DNA of 15,544 bases from an uncultured Porphyromonadaceae bacterium (GTDB lineage Bacteria > Bacteroidota > Bacteroidia > Bacteroidales > Muribaculaceae), in contig USKE01000014.1 in assembly GCA_900555165.1 (NCBI GenBank), positions 1 through 15,544 on the forward strand, in the 5' to 3' direction. The position numbers were made by a program, and so were the translations under genes. Under the pieces are notes generated by a model, which was given only the letters and a program-made list of their open reading frames with translations, was not told the origin of the DNA and ran no database searches. The stretch's first letter is position 1; every line of letters begins with the position of its first letter. This document shows, piece by piece, positions 1-7,000 of this stretch.

Positions 1-160
1 CTCGAAGGGTGGCTCGTCGATACTCTGCACATCCATAGCGTTCGGCATCATGCTGGCTGTGAGCCGCTATGCCGTGCGTTCGAACAAGAAAGTTGAAGAA
101 AACGAAAAGAATGATCTTCCCGACGACGTTAATGCCGTGAATCCCGGCATGATCTCGTGA
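1..160 (+). CDS. ftsW: FtsW, C-terminal end only (lipid II polymerase of the division septum)
   Basis: Only the last 52 codons are inside the window; the frame starts at base 2 and the stop is TGA at 158-160. The piece begins SKGGSSILCTSIAFGIMLAV, which matches the GGSS motif and final transmembrane helix of the SEDS family (FtsW/RodA), followed by a basic SRYAVRSNKK anchor and a charged cytoplasmic tail. SEDS proteins are integral membrane peptidoglycan glycosyltransferases that polymerise lipid II; FtsW acts at the septum with a class B PBP. The call of FtsW over RodA rests on position directly upstream of murG in a dcw cluster. The next gene starts 23 bases after the stop, so the two are almost certainly co-transcribed. 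Confidence 0.88.
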   Translation, partial: SKGGSSILCTSIAFGIMLAVSRYAVRSNKKVEENEKNDLPDDVNAVNPGMIS

Positions 161-183
161 GGAACCGATATAACGCATAAGCA

Positions 184-1308
184 ATGAAAGTATTGATTTC
201 GGGCGGTGGCACGGGCGGCCACATCTTCCCCGCTCTTTCGATAGCCAACGCCCTGAGACGCAACTACCCCGATGTGGAGATTCTCTTCGTGGGGGCGCTC
301 GGGCGCATGGAGATGGAGCGTGTGCCCGACGCCGGATATGAGATTGTGGGTCTGCCTGTGGCCGGTTTCGACCGCAAACGCCTGTGGCGCAACGTGGCGG
401 TGCTTGGCAAACTGTTCAAGAGCATGCGGCTGGCACGCAAGGTATTGCGCGATTTCCGTCCCGACATCTGTGTCGGGGTGGGGGGATATGCCTCGGGACC
501 GATGCTCAAGGCTGCCCAGAAACAGGGGATTCCGACCCTGATTCAGGAGCAGAACTCATACGCCGGCGTGACCAACAAACTGCTGGCGAAAAAGGCGCGC
601 GCCATCTGTGTGGCCTACGAGGGGATGGAGCGTTTCTTCCCCGCCGACGCCATCACCATGACCGGCAACCCCGTGCGCGACAACATAGCCCGCAAGGACA
701 TGACACCCGCCGAGGCCCGTTGTGAGCTCGGATTCGATGCCGCCCGTCCGCTGGTGGCCGTCGTGGGGGGGTCGCTGGGCGCCCGCACGCTCAACGAGGC
801 TATGAAAGCCTCGCTTGGCCGGATTCTCGATGCCGGAGCGTCGGTGCTGTGGCAGACAGGCAAGTATTACGACAAGGAGTGCCAGGAGTTCCTGGCGCGT
901 TTCCGAGAGTCGCATCCCGGCGTGGGCGCCGACCGCCTGCAGGTGGTGCCGTTCGTTCGCCGGATGGACCTGGTGTATGCCGGGGCCGACCTTATGGTGT
1001 CGCGTGCCGGGGCGTCGACTATCTCCGAACTGCAGATTGTGGGGATGCCGGCGATACTGGTGCCGTCGCCCAATGTGGCCGAGAACCATCAGCGCCGCAA
1101 CGCCGAGGCTCTGGCCGGGCGCGACGCCGCAGTAATGGTGCTTGACGCCGATGCCGTGGCCTCGCTCGGCGATGAGGTGACCCGTTTGCTCGCCGACCCC
1201 GCACGCCGCAAGGGAATCGCCGCGAATGTGGCAGCCATGGCCCTTACCGGCGCCGACGACAAGATCGCGCGCATGGTGCACGCCATTGTCAACAAAAAAG
1301 AAGAATGA
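184..1308 (+). CDS. murG: MurG, UDP-GlcNAc:lipid I GlcNAc transferase
   Basis: 374 residues, normal for the family. MurG transfers GlcNAc from UDP-GlcNAc to lipid I on the cytoplasmic face of the inner membrane, giving lipid II. The N-terminal domain opens with the acceptor-site loop GGGTGGH at residues 7-13 and carries a second glycine motif, GVGGYASGP, at about 98-106. GNPVR is at 161-165. The C-terminal nucleotide-sugar domain has GGSLGAR at 195-201, SRAGASTISEL at 273-283 and VPSPNVAENHQ at about 293-303, the donor-binding GT28 signature. The ATG at 184 is followed at once by the expected KVLISGGGTGG start. It lies 23 bases after ftsW and 4 bases before murC. No clear Shine-Dalgarno site is visible. 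Confidence 0.98.
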   Translation: MKVLISGGGTGGHIFPALSIANALRRNYPDVEILFVGALGRMEMERVPDAGYEIVGLPVAGFDRKRLWRNVAVLGKLFKSMRLARKVLRDFRPDICVGVGGYASGPMLKAAQKQGIPTLIQEQNSYAGVTNKLLAKKARAICVAYEGMERFFPADAITMTGNPVRDNIARKDMTPAEARCELGFDAARPLVAVVGGSLGARTLNEAMKASLGRILDAGASVLWQTGKYYDKECQEFLARFRESHPGVGADRLQVVPFVRRMDLVYAGADLMVSRAGASTISELQIVGMPAILVPSPNVAENHQRRNAEALAGRDAAVMVLDADAVASLGDEVTRLLADPARRKGIAANVAAMALTGADDKIARMVHAIVNKKEE

Positions 1309-1312
1309 CCGT

Positions 1313-2689
1313 ATGGAATACAAGAATCTATATTTCGTGGGCGCGGGGGGCATAGGCATGGCCGCCCTTGAGCGCTATTTCCTGGCCGAGGGATATGAGG
1401 TGGCCGGTTACGACCGCACCCCTTCGGAACTCACCGACGCCCTCGCCGCCGAGGGGGTGAACATCACCTTTACCGATGACCCCGCTGAAATTCCCGCAGG
1501 TTTCCGCGACAATGATACGACTCTGGTGGTCTACACACCCGCGATACCGCACGACAACCTTATTCTGAACTGGTTCAGGGATAACGGTTTCGAGCTTGTG
1601 AAACGTTCGCGCCTGCTGGGCGAGGTCACACGCGCCTCGAAGGCGCTCTGTTTCGCCGGCACGCACGGCAAGACCACCATCTCCTCTATGGCGGCGCATG
1701 TGATGCACTCGCAGGGCACGGCGGTGAACGCTTTCCTGGGGGGAGTGCTGCGCAACTGGGGGTCGAATTTCCTGCTCTCGCCGGGCGCCGACTATTCGGT
1801 GGTCGAGGCCGACGAGTTCGACCGCTCGTTCCATCAGCTCACACCGTATGTGGCAGTCATCTCGGCCACAGACCCCGACCATCTCGACATCTACGGCGAC
1901 GAAGAGGGGTACCTCGAAGGGTTCGCACGGTTCACCGAGCTGGTGCGCCCCGACGGCGCCCTGCTGCTGCACGAGGGGATGAAATTGAAACCGCGTCCCG
2001 CCGACGGCGTCAAGGTCTACACCTATTCGCGCGACCACGGCGATTTCCACGCGCAGTATATCCGCCACGGGCATGGGGTGCTGGCGTTTGACTTCGTATA
2101 CCCCGGCGGCGTAATCCGCGGCATAGACCTCGGCGTGCCGGTCGACATCAATATCGAGAACGCCGTTGCCGCCCTGGCCGCCGTGTGGCTCACCGGTACG
2201 CTCGACGCCGCCAAGGCGCGCGAGGCAATCGGCTCGTTCATGGGCGCCAAGCGCCGGTTCGAGTTCTGGCTCAGGGAGCCGGGACCGCAGGGGCGTGTGA
2301 TAATCGACGATTATGCCCACCACCCCGACGAGCTTGCCGCCTCGATCAGCTCTGTAAAGGCGCTTTATCCCGGGCGCCGGCTCACCGTGGCGTTCCAGCC
2401 GCACCTCTACACCCGCACGCGCGATTTCGCCGAGGGGTTTGCCGCCGCGCTCTCGCTGGCCGACGAGGTGATAATGCTCCCCATCTATCCGGCACGCGAG
2501 GAACCGATTCCGGGCGTTGACTCGGAAGTGATACTGCGCGATGTCAAATCGGCAAAAAAGTCGCTTATAGCGTATGATTCTTTGCCCGAGACGATAAAAA
2601 ACAGTAACTTTGAGATACTTTTGACCGCCGGCGCCGGCGACATCGTGAACCTCCTTCCCGCTGTCGTCGAGGCTGTCACTGTAAAATGA
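1313..2689 (+). CDS. murC: MurC, UDP-N-acetylmuramate--L-alanine ligase
   Basis: 458 residues from the ATG at 1313. The same frame is open further upstream inside murG, but only this start places the Rossmann motif VGAGGIGM at residues 9-16, as the family requires, and it lies 4 bases after the murG stop. MurC adds L-alanine to UDP-MurNAc with ATP in the cytoplasm, the first step of stem-peptide synthesis. The Mur-ligase P-loop GTHGKTT is at 116-122, EADEFDRSFHQL at about 165-176, DPDHLDIYG at about 187-195 and the C-terminal-domain motif DDYAHHPDEL near 335; the GAGDI motif is close to the C-terminus. Mpl (murein tripeptide ligase) is a related alternative, but the place between murG and ftsQ favours MurC. 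Confidence 0.96.
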   Translation: MEYKNLYFVGAGGIGMAALERYFLAEGYEVAGYDRTPSELTDALAAEGVNITFTDDPAEIPAGFRDNDTTLVVYTPAIPHDNLILNWFRDNGFELVKRSRLLGEVTRASKALCFAGTHGKTTISSMAAHVMHSQGTAVNAFLGGVLRNWGSNFLLSPGADYSVVEADEFDRSFHQLTPYVAVISATDPDHLDIYGDEEGYLEGFARFTELVRPDGALLLHEGMKLKPRPADGVKVYTYSRDHGDFHAQYIRHGHGVLAFDFVYPGGVIRGIDLGVPVDINIENAVAALAAVWLTGTLDAAKAREAIGSFMGAKRRFEFWLREPGPQGRVIIDDYAHHPDELAASISSVKALYPGRRLTVAFQPHLYTRTRDFAEGFAAALSLADEVIMLPIYPAREEPIPGVDSEVILRDVKSAKKSLIAYDSLPETIKNSNFEILLTAGAGDIVNLLPAVVEAVTVK

Positions 2690-2724
2690 CCGAATAATAT
2701 ATAGCGTTTTCGGTCGCTACGTAG

Positions 2725-2744
2725 GGATGCACCCCGGTGCATCC
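2725..2744. repeat. REP-like palindrome between murC and ftsQ
   Basis: Perfect inverted repeat with arms GGATGCACC and GGTGCATCC separated by CC, preceded by GTA. It occupies most of the useful space in the 72-base murC-ftsQ gap. It has no T-tract, so it is not an intrinsic terminator. Its form (GTAGG then a short GC-rich palindrome) resembles dispersed intergenic palindromic repeats known in many Bacteroidota genomes; membership of such a family cannot be shown from a single copy. Confidence 0.6.
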
Positions 2745-2761
2745 TCGCATTCACCCTTGAA

Positions 2762-3622
2762 ATGAGCAAATCAGCTGTCATAAGATGCCTGCTGACGGTG
2801 ATACTGGCCGTCTACCTGGTGTTTGCCCTGTTTATATCGGGGCAGATGTCGGCTACGGCTCCGTTGCGCGCCATAAAGACCCGGGTGCTCAGCCCCGAGG
2901 GGAGCGCCGGATTCGTTACGCGCGCCGAAATTGACCGCATGCTCGGCGAGTGGGGCGTGAACCGAAAGACAGCCGCCGCTGTTGATTTACAAGGTATCGA
3001 AGACCGCCTGAACGCCATCGACAACATCGAGCATGCGGTAGTAGAGCGGCTGGCCGACAATACCGTGCTGGTCACCGTGACTCCGATGGTGCCTGTGGCC
3101 CGCGTATTCGGCTCAGACAACCGGTCGTATTACATCAACGCCGCCGGAAAAAGGCTCACCGCCGGATCGAGGTTCCACCTCGACGTGCCTGTGATTTCGG
3201 GCGACTTCGACGCCGCACATCCCGCCACCGACATCCTGCCGCTGGTACGGTATATCGAGGGCAATCCCGACTGGCGCGCGCTGGTGTCGCAGTACAAGGT
3301 CGACCCCCGCACCCGCGACATAATTCTGGTGCCGATGATACGCGGCCATGTCATAAACCTCGGCGACACGTCGGCCCTCGCGTCGAAACTCGACCGCGTG
3401 ATGACGATGTACCGCGAGGTGCTCCCCCTCAAGGGGTGGGACTATTACGACACCCTCTCCGTCAAATGGGGCGGCCAGTGCGTGGCCTCGCGCCGCGACA
3501 AGGTAATCCCCGAGACGATGATCCTCTTCGACCAGGAGGGCGAGGCCGAGACCGACGATATCGACGCCATGCTCACCACATCCGACACCGTGGCCGCTCC
3601 GGTGACACCCCCCGGCCACTGA
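2762..3622 (+). CDS. ftsQ: FtsQ, cell division protein (DivIB/FtsQ family)
   Basis: 286 residues. FtsQ is a bitopic inner-membrane protein that links early and late divisome proteins through its periplasmic part. A short N-terminus (MSKSAVIR) is followed by one hydrophobic helix at about residues 9-27, which fits a signal anchor. Residues of about 36-110 fit a POTRA domain: an FVTRAEIDRML helix, a region around AIDNIEHAVVERL, and a strand TVLVTVTPMVPVARVF. The remainder forms the beta domain, ending in an acidic, Thr/Pro-rich tail. Primary sequence in this family is poorly conserved, so the identification rests on topology, the POTRA-like pattern and position between murC and ftsA. The ATG at 2762 is followed directly by the membrane anchor. 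Confidence 0.9.
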   Translation: MSKSAVIRCLLTVILAVYLVFALFISGQMSATAPLRAIKTRVLSPEGSAGFVTRAEIDRMLGEWGVNRKTAAAVDLQGIEDRLNAIDNIEHAVVERLADNTVLVTVTPMVPVARVFGSDNRSYYINAAGKRLTAGSRFHLDVPVISGDFDAAHPATDILPLVRYIEGNPDWRALVSQYKVDPRTRDIILVPMIRGHVINLGDTSALASKLDRVMTMYREVLPLKGWDYYDTLSVKWGGQCVASRRDKVIPETMILFDQEGEAETDDIDAMLTTSDTVAAPVTPPGH

Positions 3623-3693
3623 ACAGACTGATACATCACATACAACAACATATAAACCATCCCCCGAACCTCCCCCAAACACATATACAGCAA
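3623..3693 (+). promoter_or_regulatory. G-poor CA-rich leader upstream of ftsA
   Basis: The 71-base ftsQ-ftsA spacer contains only four G residues and consists mostly of C, A and T runs such as CATACAACAACATATAAACC and CCTCCCCCAAACACATATAC. Such RNA should stay unfolded. No purine-rich Shine-Dalgarno site precedes the ATG at 3694. In Bacteroidota, translation commonly starts without a Shine-Dalgarno helix and prefers unstructured A-rich leaders, so this may be a translational enhancer for ftsA; that role is inferred. Confidence 0.4.
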
Positions 3694-5070
3694 ATGCCAG
3701 AAAGATTCATAGTAGCCATTGAGATCGGCAGCTCGAAACTGCGAGGCGCCGTCGGCACCGCTGACGACATGGGCATGACCGATGTGCTCGCCGTAGAGGA
3801 AGAGAAACTCACCGGCAGCGTGCGCTACGGCTGCATAAACAATGTAGAGATCTCGAACGCGCTCTCACGCATCTGCGAGCGTCTTGAACAGTATCCGCGC
3901 GTGGCTCCGCGCCAGATCAAGGGCGTGTATGTAGGCCTCGGCGGCCGGTCGATGATTTCGGCCCAGGTCGATGTGGAGGCACGTCTGCCGGCCGAGATGG
4001 AGATTACCCGCGAGATGATCGCCGACCTGCGTGCCCGCGCCGCCCGCAACGTCAGCTCTGAGCGCGATGTGGCCGACGTGGTGGCTGTGCGCTATACGGT
4101 CGACAACCGGCAGCAGGCGAATCCCGTCGGCTGTTACGGCACTTCCGTAGGAGCCCGCATGTGTGTGGTCACCTGCGCCACGGTGATCAAGCGCATGATA
4201 CGCCGTGTGCTCTCTGAGCGTCTCGGCCTGGAGATCAACGGCTATGTGACCCGTCCGCTGGCCGAGGGAGCTATCTCGCTCACCGACGACGAGCGGCGCC
4301 AGGGGTGCATGCTCGTGGATTTCGGCGCCGAGACCACCACGGTGGTGATATACAAGGATGGCGCTCCGGTGTATGTGGTCACCCTGCCGCTGGGTTCGCG
4401 CAACATTACCCTCGACCTCAAGAAACTCAACTACATCGAGGAGCGCGCCGAGGAGATCAAGAAGGTCTCGGGCAACGCCATGGGTTCTGACTCGCCGCGC
4501 TACGGTGCCGACGGCATAGACTATTCCGAGGTGAACAACTACGTGCATGCCCGTGCCGCCGAGATTGTGATAAACATCCTGGCGCAGATTGAGTATGCCG
4601 GACTGAAATCGTCGGACCTCCCCGGCGGCATAATCATAGTGGGCGGCGGCGCGCGTCTGCGCGGCTTTACCGAACTGCTGGCCCAGCAGAGCAAGCTGAA
4701 GGTGCGCATGGGCACCATCCAGTCGTCGGTGCGCATATCCGACCCCGGGGTGAATCCCGGCGAGAACATCGACATCATCTCCATCCTCGCCGCCGCGGCT
4801 AAGATGCCCCCTGCCGAGTGCATGGACGAGCCGGAACCGGTCGACGAGCCGGAGGATGGTTTCGACGAAGGGGACGGCGACGAGGAGGGTTCGCGCATCG
4901 GCCGTCTTGACGATGATGACCCCGATGTATTCAGCGACCACCCCGAGAAGAAGAAAAAGAAGAAGGTAAAGGGTGGCGATGAAGAGGAGAAACCCCACCG
5001 CCCGTCGATTTTCGGCTCTCTGTACCGCAAGATCGCCGGTATCATGGACGACGACGGCGACGAACTCTGA
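3694..5070 (+). CDS. ftsA: FtsA, actin-like membrane tether for the Z ring
   Basis: 458 residues. FtsA binds ATP, polymerises and anchors FtsZ to the inner membrane. The actin-fold motifs are in order: phosphate 1 VAIEIGSSKLRGAVG at residues 7-21, phosphate 2 MLVDFGAETTTVVIY at 206-220, and the adenosine motif GGIIIVGGGARLRGF at 311-325. The 1C domain lies at about 80-165. After residue 370 comes a long, very acidic linker (many D/E), broken by a run of six lysines at 419-424. A probable amphipathic membrane-targeting helix, SIFGSLYRKIAGI, is at 438-450, followed by an acidic end. The frame is open back to 3436 inside ftsQ, but MPERFIVAIEIGSSK at 3694 is the family start. It lies 71 bases after ftsQ and 25 before ftsZ. 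Confidence 0.95.
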   Translation: MPERFIVAIEIGSSKLRGAVGTADDMGMTDVLAVEEEKLTGSVRYGCINNVEISNALSRICERLEQYPRVAPRQIKGVYVGLGGRSMISAQVDVEARLPAEMEITREMIADLRARAARNVSSERDVADVVAVRYTVDNRQQANPVGCYGTSVGARMCVVTCATVIKRMIRRVLSERLGLEINGYVTRPLAEGAISLTDDERRQGCMLVDFGAETTTVVIYKDGAPVYVVTLPLGSRNITLDLKKLNYIEERAEEIKKVSGNAMGSDSPRYGADGIDYSEVNNYVHARAAEIVINILAQIEYAGLKSSDLPGGIIIVGGGARLRGFTELLAQQSKLKVRMGTIQSSVRISDPGVNPGENIDIISILAAAAKMPPAECMDEPEPVDEPEDGFDEGDGDEEGSRIGRLDDDDPDVFSDHPEKKKKKKVKGGDEEEKPHRPSIFGSLYRKIAGIMDDDGDEL

Positions 5071-5095
5071 TTTTCACCCCACAATAATCTGAAAA

Positions 5096-6478
5096 ATGAC
5101 AATCGAAGACGCATCAATCATAGAATCGACCCACGACGAGGTGATTATCAAGGCCATCGGTGTCGGTGGTGGAGGTGACAATGCCATCAACCACATGTAT
5201 GAGCAGGGTATCGACAAGGTTTCGTTCGTGGTTTGCAACACCGACCGCCAGGCGCTGAACAACTCGCCTGTGCCCAACCGTCTGCTCATCGGCCCCACGG
5301 TGACCAAGGGTCTCGGCGCCGGAAACGACCCCGAGAAGGCCCGCCAGGCCGCCGAGGAGAGCGCCGACGAGATTTCGGCTCTCTTCGACGATGAGACCAA
5401 GATGGTGTTCATCACCGCCGGTATGGGTGGTGGCACCGGCACCGGCGCCGCACCCGTTGTGGCCCGTCTGGCCCGCGAGCGCGGTCTGCTCACGGTGGGT
5501 ATCGTCACCATCCCCTTCCTGTTCGAGGGTGAGAAGAAGATTCTCAAGGCCCTCGACGGCGCCGAGGAGATGAGCAAGTATGTCGACTCACTGCTGGTAG
5601 TGAACAACGAACAGCTCACCGAGATATATCCCGACCTCGACTGGCTCAACGCTTTCGGCAAGGCCGACGACACGCTGTCGAACGCCGCCCGCTCGATCTC
5701 TGAGCTTATAACCTGCCCGGGGCACATCAACCTCGACTTCAACGACGTGGAGCGCACTCTGCGCGACGGTGGTGCCGCCATCATCTCTACCGGTTACGGC
5801 GAGGGTGAGCACCGCGTGAGCCGCGCCATTGACGACGCACTTAACTCGCCTCTGCTCAAGAACCGCGATATCCTGGGATCGAAACACCTGCTGTTCAACC
5901 TCTATTTCTCGCGTCAGGCCGACATACCGTTCGTAATGGGTGAGGCTCGCGAGCTCACCTCGTTCATCTCGCAGATCGACCCCGAAGTAGACGTTATCTA
6001 TGGTATCGCTTTTGACGACACCCTCGGCAACAAGATCAAGATCACCATCCTGGCCTCAGGTTTCGAGCTGGTGATAAAGGGCGATGCCAAACTCAAGACC
6101 CGCAAGCAGCCCGAAGGCGACGACACCAAGGGGTTTGTCTCGAAACGCAAACCTTCGACACCCCGCGAGAACGACCCCGAAGACCAGAAAGCCGCCCTGC
6201 GCGGAGCCTATGGTGAGGATAAAATCGCCGCCATGGACCTTGAGCGCGACAAACAGCGCTACATAGTCCTTCAGCCTGAGCAGTTCGACGACGACGCCGT
6301 AATCGAGGCGCTGGAGAGCGAACCGGCATACAACCGTGACCGCAAGCTCACAGATAAGATACGCACCGGCGTGCACCGCCCGGCCGAGGAGCCTGCCGCC
6401 CCGCAGCCACGCGCACCCCGCGCCACCGATACCCCCGACTCGCGCGACGACGCCCCCACCACCCTCATCACCTGGTGA
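5096..6478 (+). CDS. ftsZ: FtsZ, tubulin-like GTPase of the division ring
   Basis: 460 residues. FtsZ polymerises with GTP into the cytokinetic ring. The N-terminal GTPase has AIGVGGGGDNAINHM at 20-34, the tubulin signature GGGTGTGAAPV at 111-121 and the T7 synergy loop NLDFNDV at 212-218 with both aspartates present. The second domain runs to about residue 330. The remaining 130 residues are an unusually long charged tail. It contains a conserved-looking peptide, PEQFDDDAVIEALES at about 394-408, followed by EPAYNRDRKL and then a Pro/Ala-rich end. The peptide may be the partner-binding segment, displaced from the extreme C-terminus. The gene is last in the dcw cluster and is followed directly by strong hairpins. 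Confidence 0.98.
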   Translation: MTIEDASIIESTHDEVIIKAIGVGGGGDNAINHMYEQGIDKVSFVVCNTDRQALNNSPVPNRLLIGPTVTKGLGAGNDPEKARQAAEESADEISALFDDETKMVFITAGMGGGTGTGAAPVVARLARERGLLTVGIVTIPFLFEGEKKILKALDGAEEMSKYVDSLLVVNNEQLTEIYPDLDWLNAFGKADDTLSNAARSISELITCPGHINLDFNDVERTLRDGGAAIISTGYGEGEHRVSRAIDDALNSPLLKNRDILGSKHLLFNLYFSRQADIPFVMGEARELTSFISQIDPEVDVIYGIAFDDTLGNKIKITILASGFELVIKGDAKLKTRKQPEGDDTKGFVSKRKPSTPRENDPEDQKAALRGAYGEDKIAAMDLERDKQRYIVLQPEQFDDDAVIEALESEPAYNRDRKLTDKIRTGVHRPAEEPAAPQPRAPRATDTPDSRDDAPTTLITW

Positions 6479-6479
6479 C

Positions 6480-6528
6480 GGTTCCGGGGCGTCGCCCCGG
6501 AACGGGGCCGCCACCAGGCCCCGTTTTC
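6480..6528 (+). terminator. Tandem-hairpin terminator after ftsZ
   Basis: Starting 2 bases after the ftsZ stop there are two strong hairpins. The first has arms GTTCCGGGGC (6481-6490) and GCCCCGGAAC (6494-6503) with loop GTC. The second has arms AACGGGGCC (6501-6509) and GGCCCCGTT (6517-6525) with a 7-base loop, followed by more T. The two share the bases AAC at 6501-6503, so they cannot both form completely. The second has the form of an intrinsic terminator and would end the dcw transcript. Confidence 0.8.
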
Positions 6529-6593
6529 CCCGGAATCCTCGGAGCCTCCGGCACCGCTTGGGCGCCGTCGGTTAACGGAAATAGTGCAAAGTG

Positions 6594-6677
6594 ATTGCTG
6601 CCGCGAAAGGATTATTGCCGCAAACTGATTTGTTCTGCGAAATGTTTCGTGCCGGAAATAATTCGTGCCGGAAATAA
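6594..6677. repeat. Degenerate 17-nt tandem repeat array, about five units
   Basis: Units of 17, 17, 17, 17 and 16 bases can be laid head to tail: ATTGCTGCCGCGAAAGG, ATTATTGCCGCAAACTG, ATTTGTTCTGCGAAATG, TTTCGTGCCGGAAATAA, TTCGTGCCGGAAATAA. The last two are exact over 16 bases and the earlier ones drift. A possible further degenerate unit lies around 6569-6585. The array ends about 23 bases before the -33 box of the tRNA-Gly promoter. The rest of the 6479-6805 gap holds the terminator upstream of the array and the promoter and leader downstream; no protein gene is evident. Confidence 0.6.
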
Positions 6678-6700
6678 TAGTCGACAAACCCCTCAAAAAA

Positions 6701-6731
6701 TTTGTCACGTCAGAAAAAATCTGTACCTTTG
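6701..6731 (+). promoter_or_regulatory. Bacteroidota-type promoter for tRNA-Gly
   Basis: TTTG at 6701-6704, a 19-base spacer and TACCTTTG at 6724-6731 exactly match the primary sigma consensus of this phylum (TTTG at -33, TAnnTTTG at -7). Transcription should start near 6738, leaving a leader of about 65-70 bases before the tRNA. Confidence 0.85.
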
Positions 6732-6772
6732 TGACACCAACCGCGACAGAAACCCGTTTCCTGTCACCGACC

Positions 6773-6794
6773 GAAACCCCGCGGTTTCATTTTT
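6773..6794 (+). promoter_or_regulatory. Hairpin plus T-run in the tRNA-Gly leader
   Basis: Arms GAAACC (6773-6778) and GGTTTC (6783-6788) with loop CCGC are followed by ATTTTT. The arrangement resembles a small intrinsic terminator or attenuator between the promoter and the tRNA, 12 bases before the mature 5' end. The stem is only 6 bp, so it may equally be a leader structure used in 5' processing. Confidence 0.35.
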
Positions 6795-6805
6795 ACCTTT
6801 TCAAT

Positions 6806-6878
6806 GCGGTAGTAGCTCAGTTGGTAGAGCATCAGCTTCCCAAGCTGAGGGTCGCGAGTTCGAGCCTCGTCTACCGCT
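6806..6878 (+). tRNA. tRNA-Gly (anticodon CCC)
   Basis: 73 bases that fold as a full cloverleaf. The acceptor stem pairs GCGGTAG with CTACCGC, with discriminator T. The D arm is GCTC-AGTTGGTA-GAGC, the anticodon arm TCAGC-TTCCCAA-GCTGA, and the T arm GCGAG-TTCGAGC-CTCGT. The loop TTCCCAA puts CCC at positions 34-36, reading GGG glycine codons. CCA is not encoded. It has its own promoter and terminator. Confidence 0.95.
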
Positions 6879-6884
6879 CCCTCC

Positions 6885-6914
6885 GGCGCGATGTCCCCGA
6901 CATCGCGCCTTTCT
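6885..6914 (+). terminator. Intrinsic terminator after tRNA-Gly
   Basis: A 10-bp perfect stem, GGCGCGATGT (6885-6894) with ACATCGCGCC (6900-6909), loop CCCCG, followed by TTTCT. It starts 6 bases after the tRNA, so the tRNA-Gly gene is a monocistronic unit. Confidence 0.85.
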
Positions 6915-6959
6915 CATGCCCCATTCCGCCCCTTACATCGCCAATATCTCATGCCCCAT
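6912..6959. repeat. 13-nt direct repeat pair
   Basis: TCTCATGCCCCAT occurs at 6912-6924 and again at 6947-6959, 35 bases apart, in a C-rich, G-poor stretch with further copies of the fragment GCCCC. No gene is seen here. The first copy abuts the tRNA terminator. Confidence 0.45.
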
Positions 6960-7000
6960 CTTTTGCCCCACCTCTCCCACCACATGTGGCCACGGTTCCT

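Noticed and set aside
1226..1312. Upstream extension of murC into murG
   Set aside because: It overlaps murG in another frame; the Rossmann motif position requires the start at 1313.
556..2404. Long minus-strand open frames opposite murG and murC
   Set aside because: They are GC-rich shadows with His/Arg/Gly-rich low-complexity translations and no motifs; the plus-strand genes are certain.
3436..3693. Upstream in-frame extension of ftsA through the end of ftsQ
   Set aside because: It overlaps ftsQ in another frame, has no family similarity, and FtsA homologues begin at the MPERFIVAIEIGSSK start.
3865..4998. 377-codon minus-strand open frame opposite ftsA
   Set aside because: It is a shadow of ftsA caused by codon bias and shows no recognisable domain.
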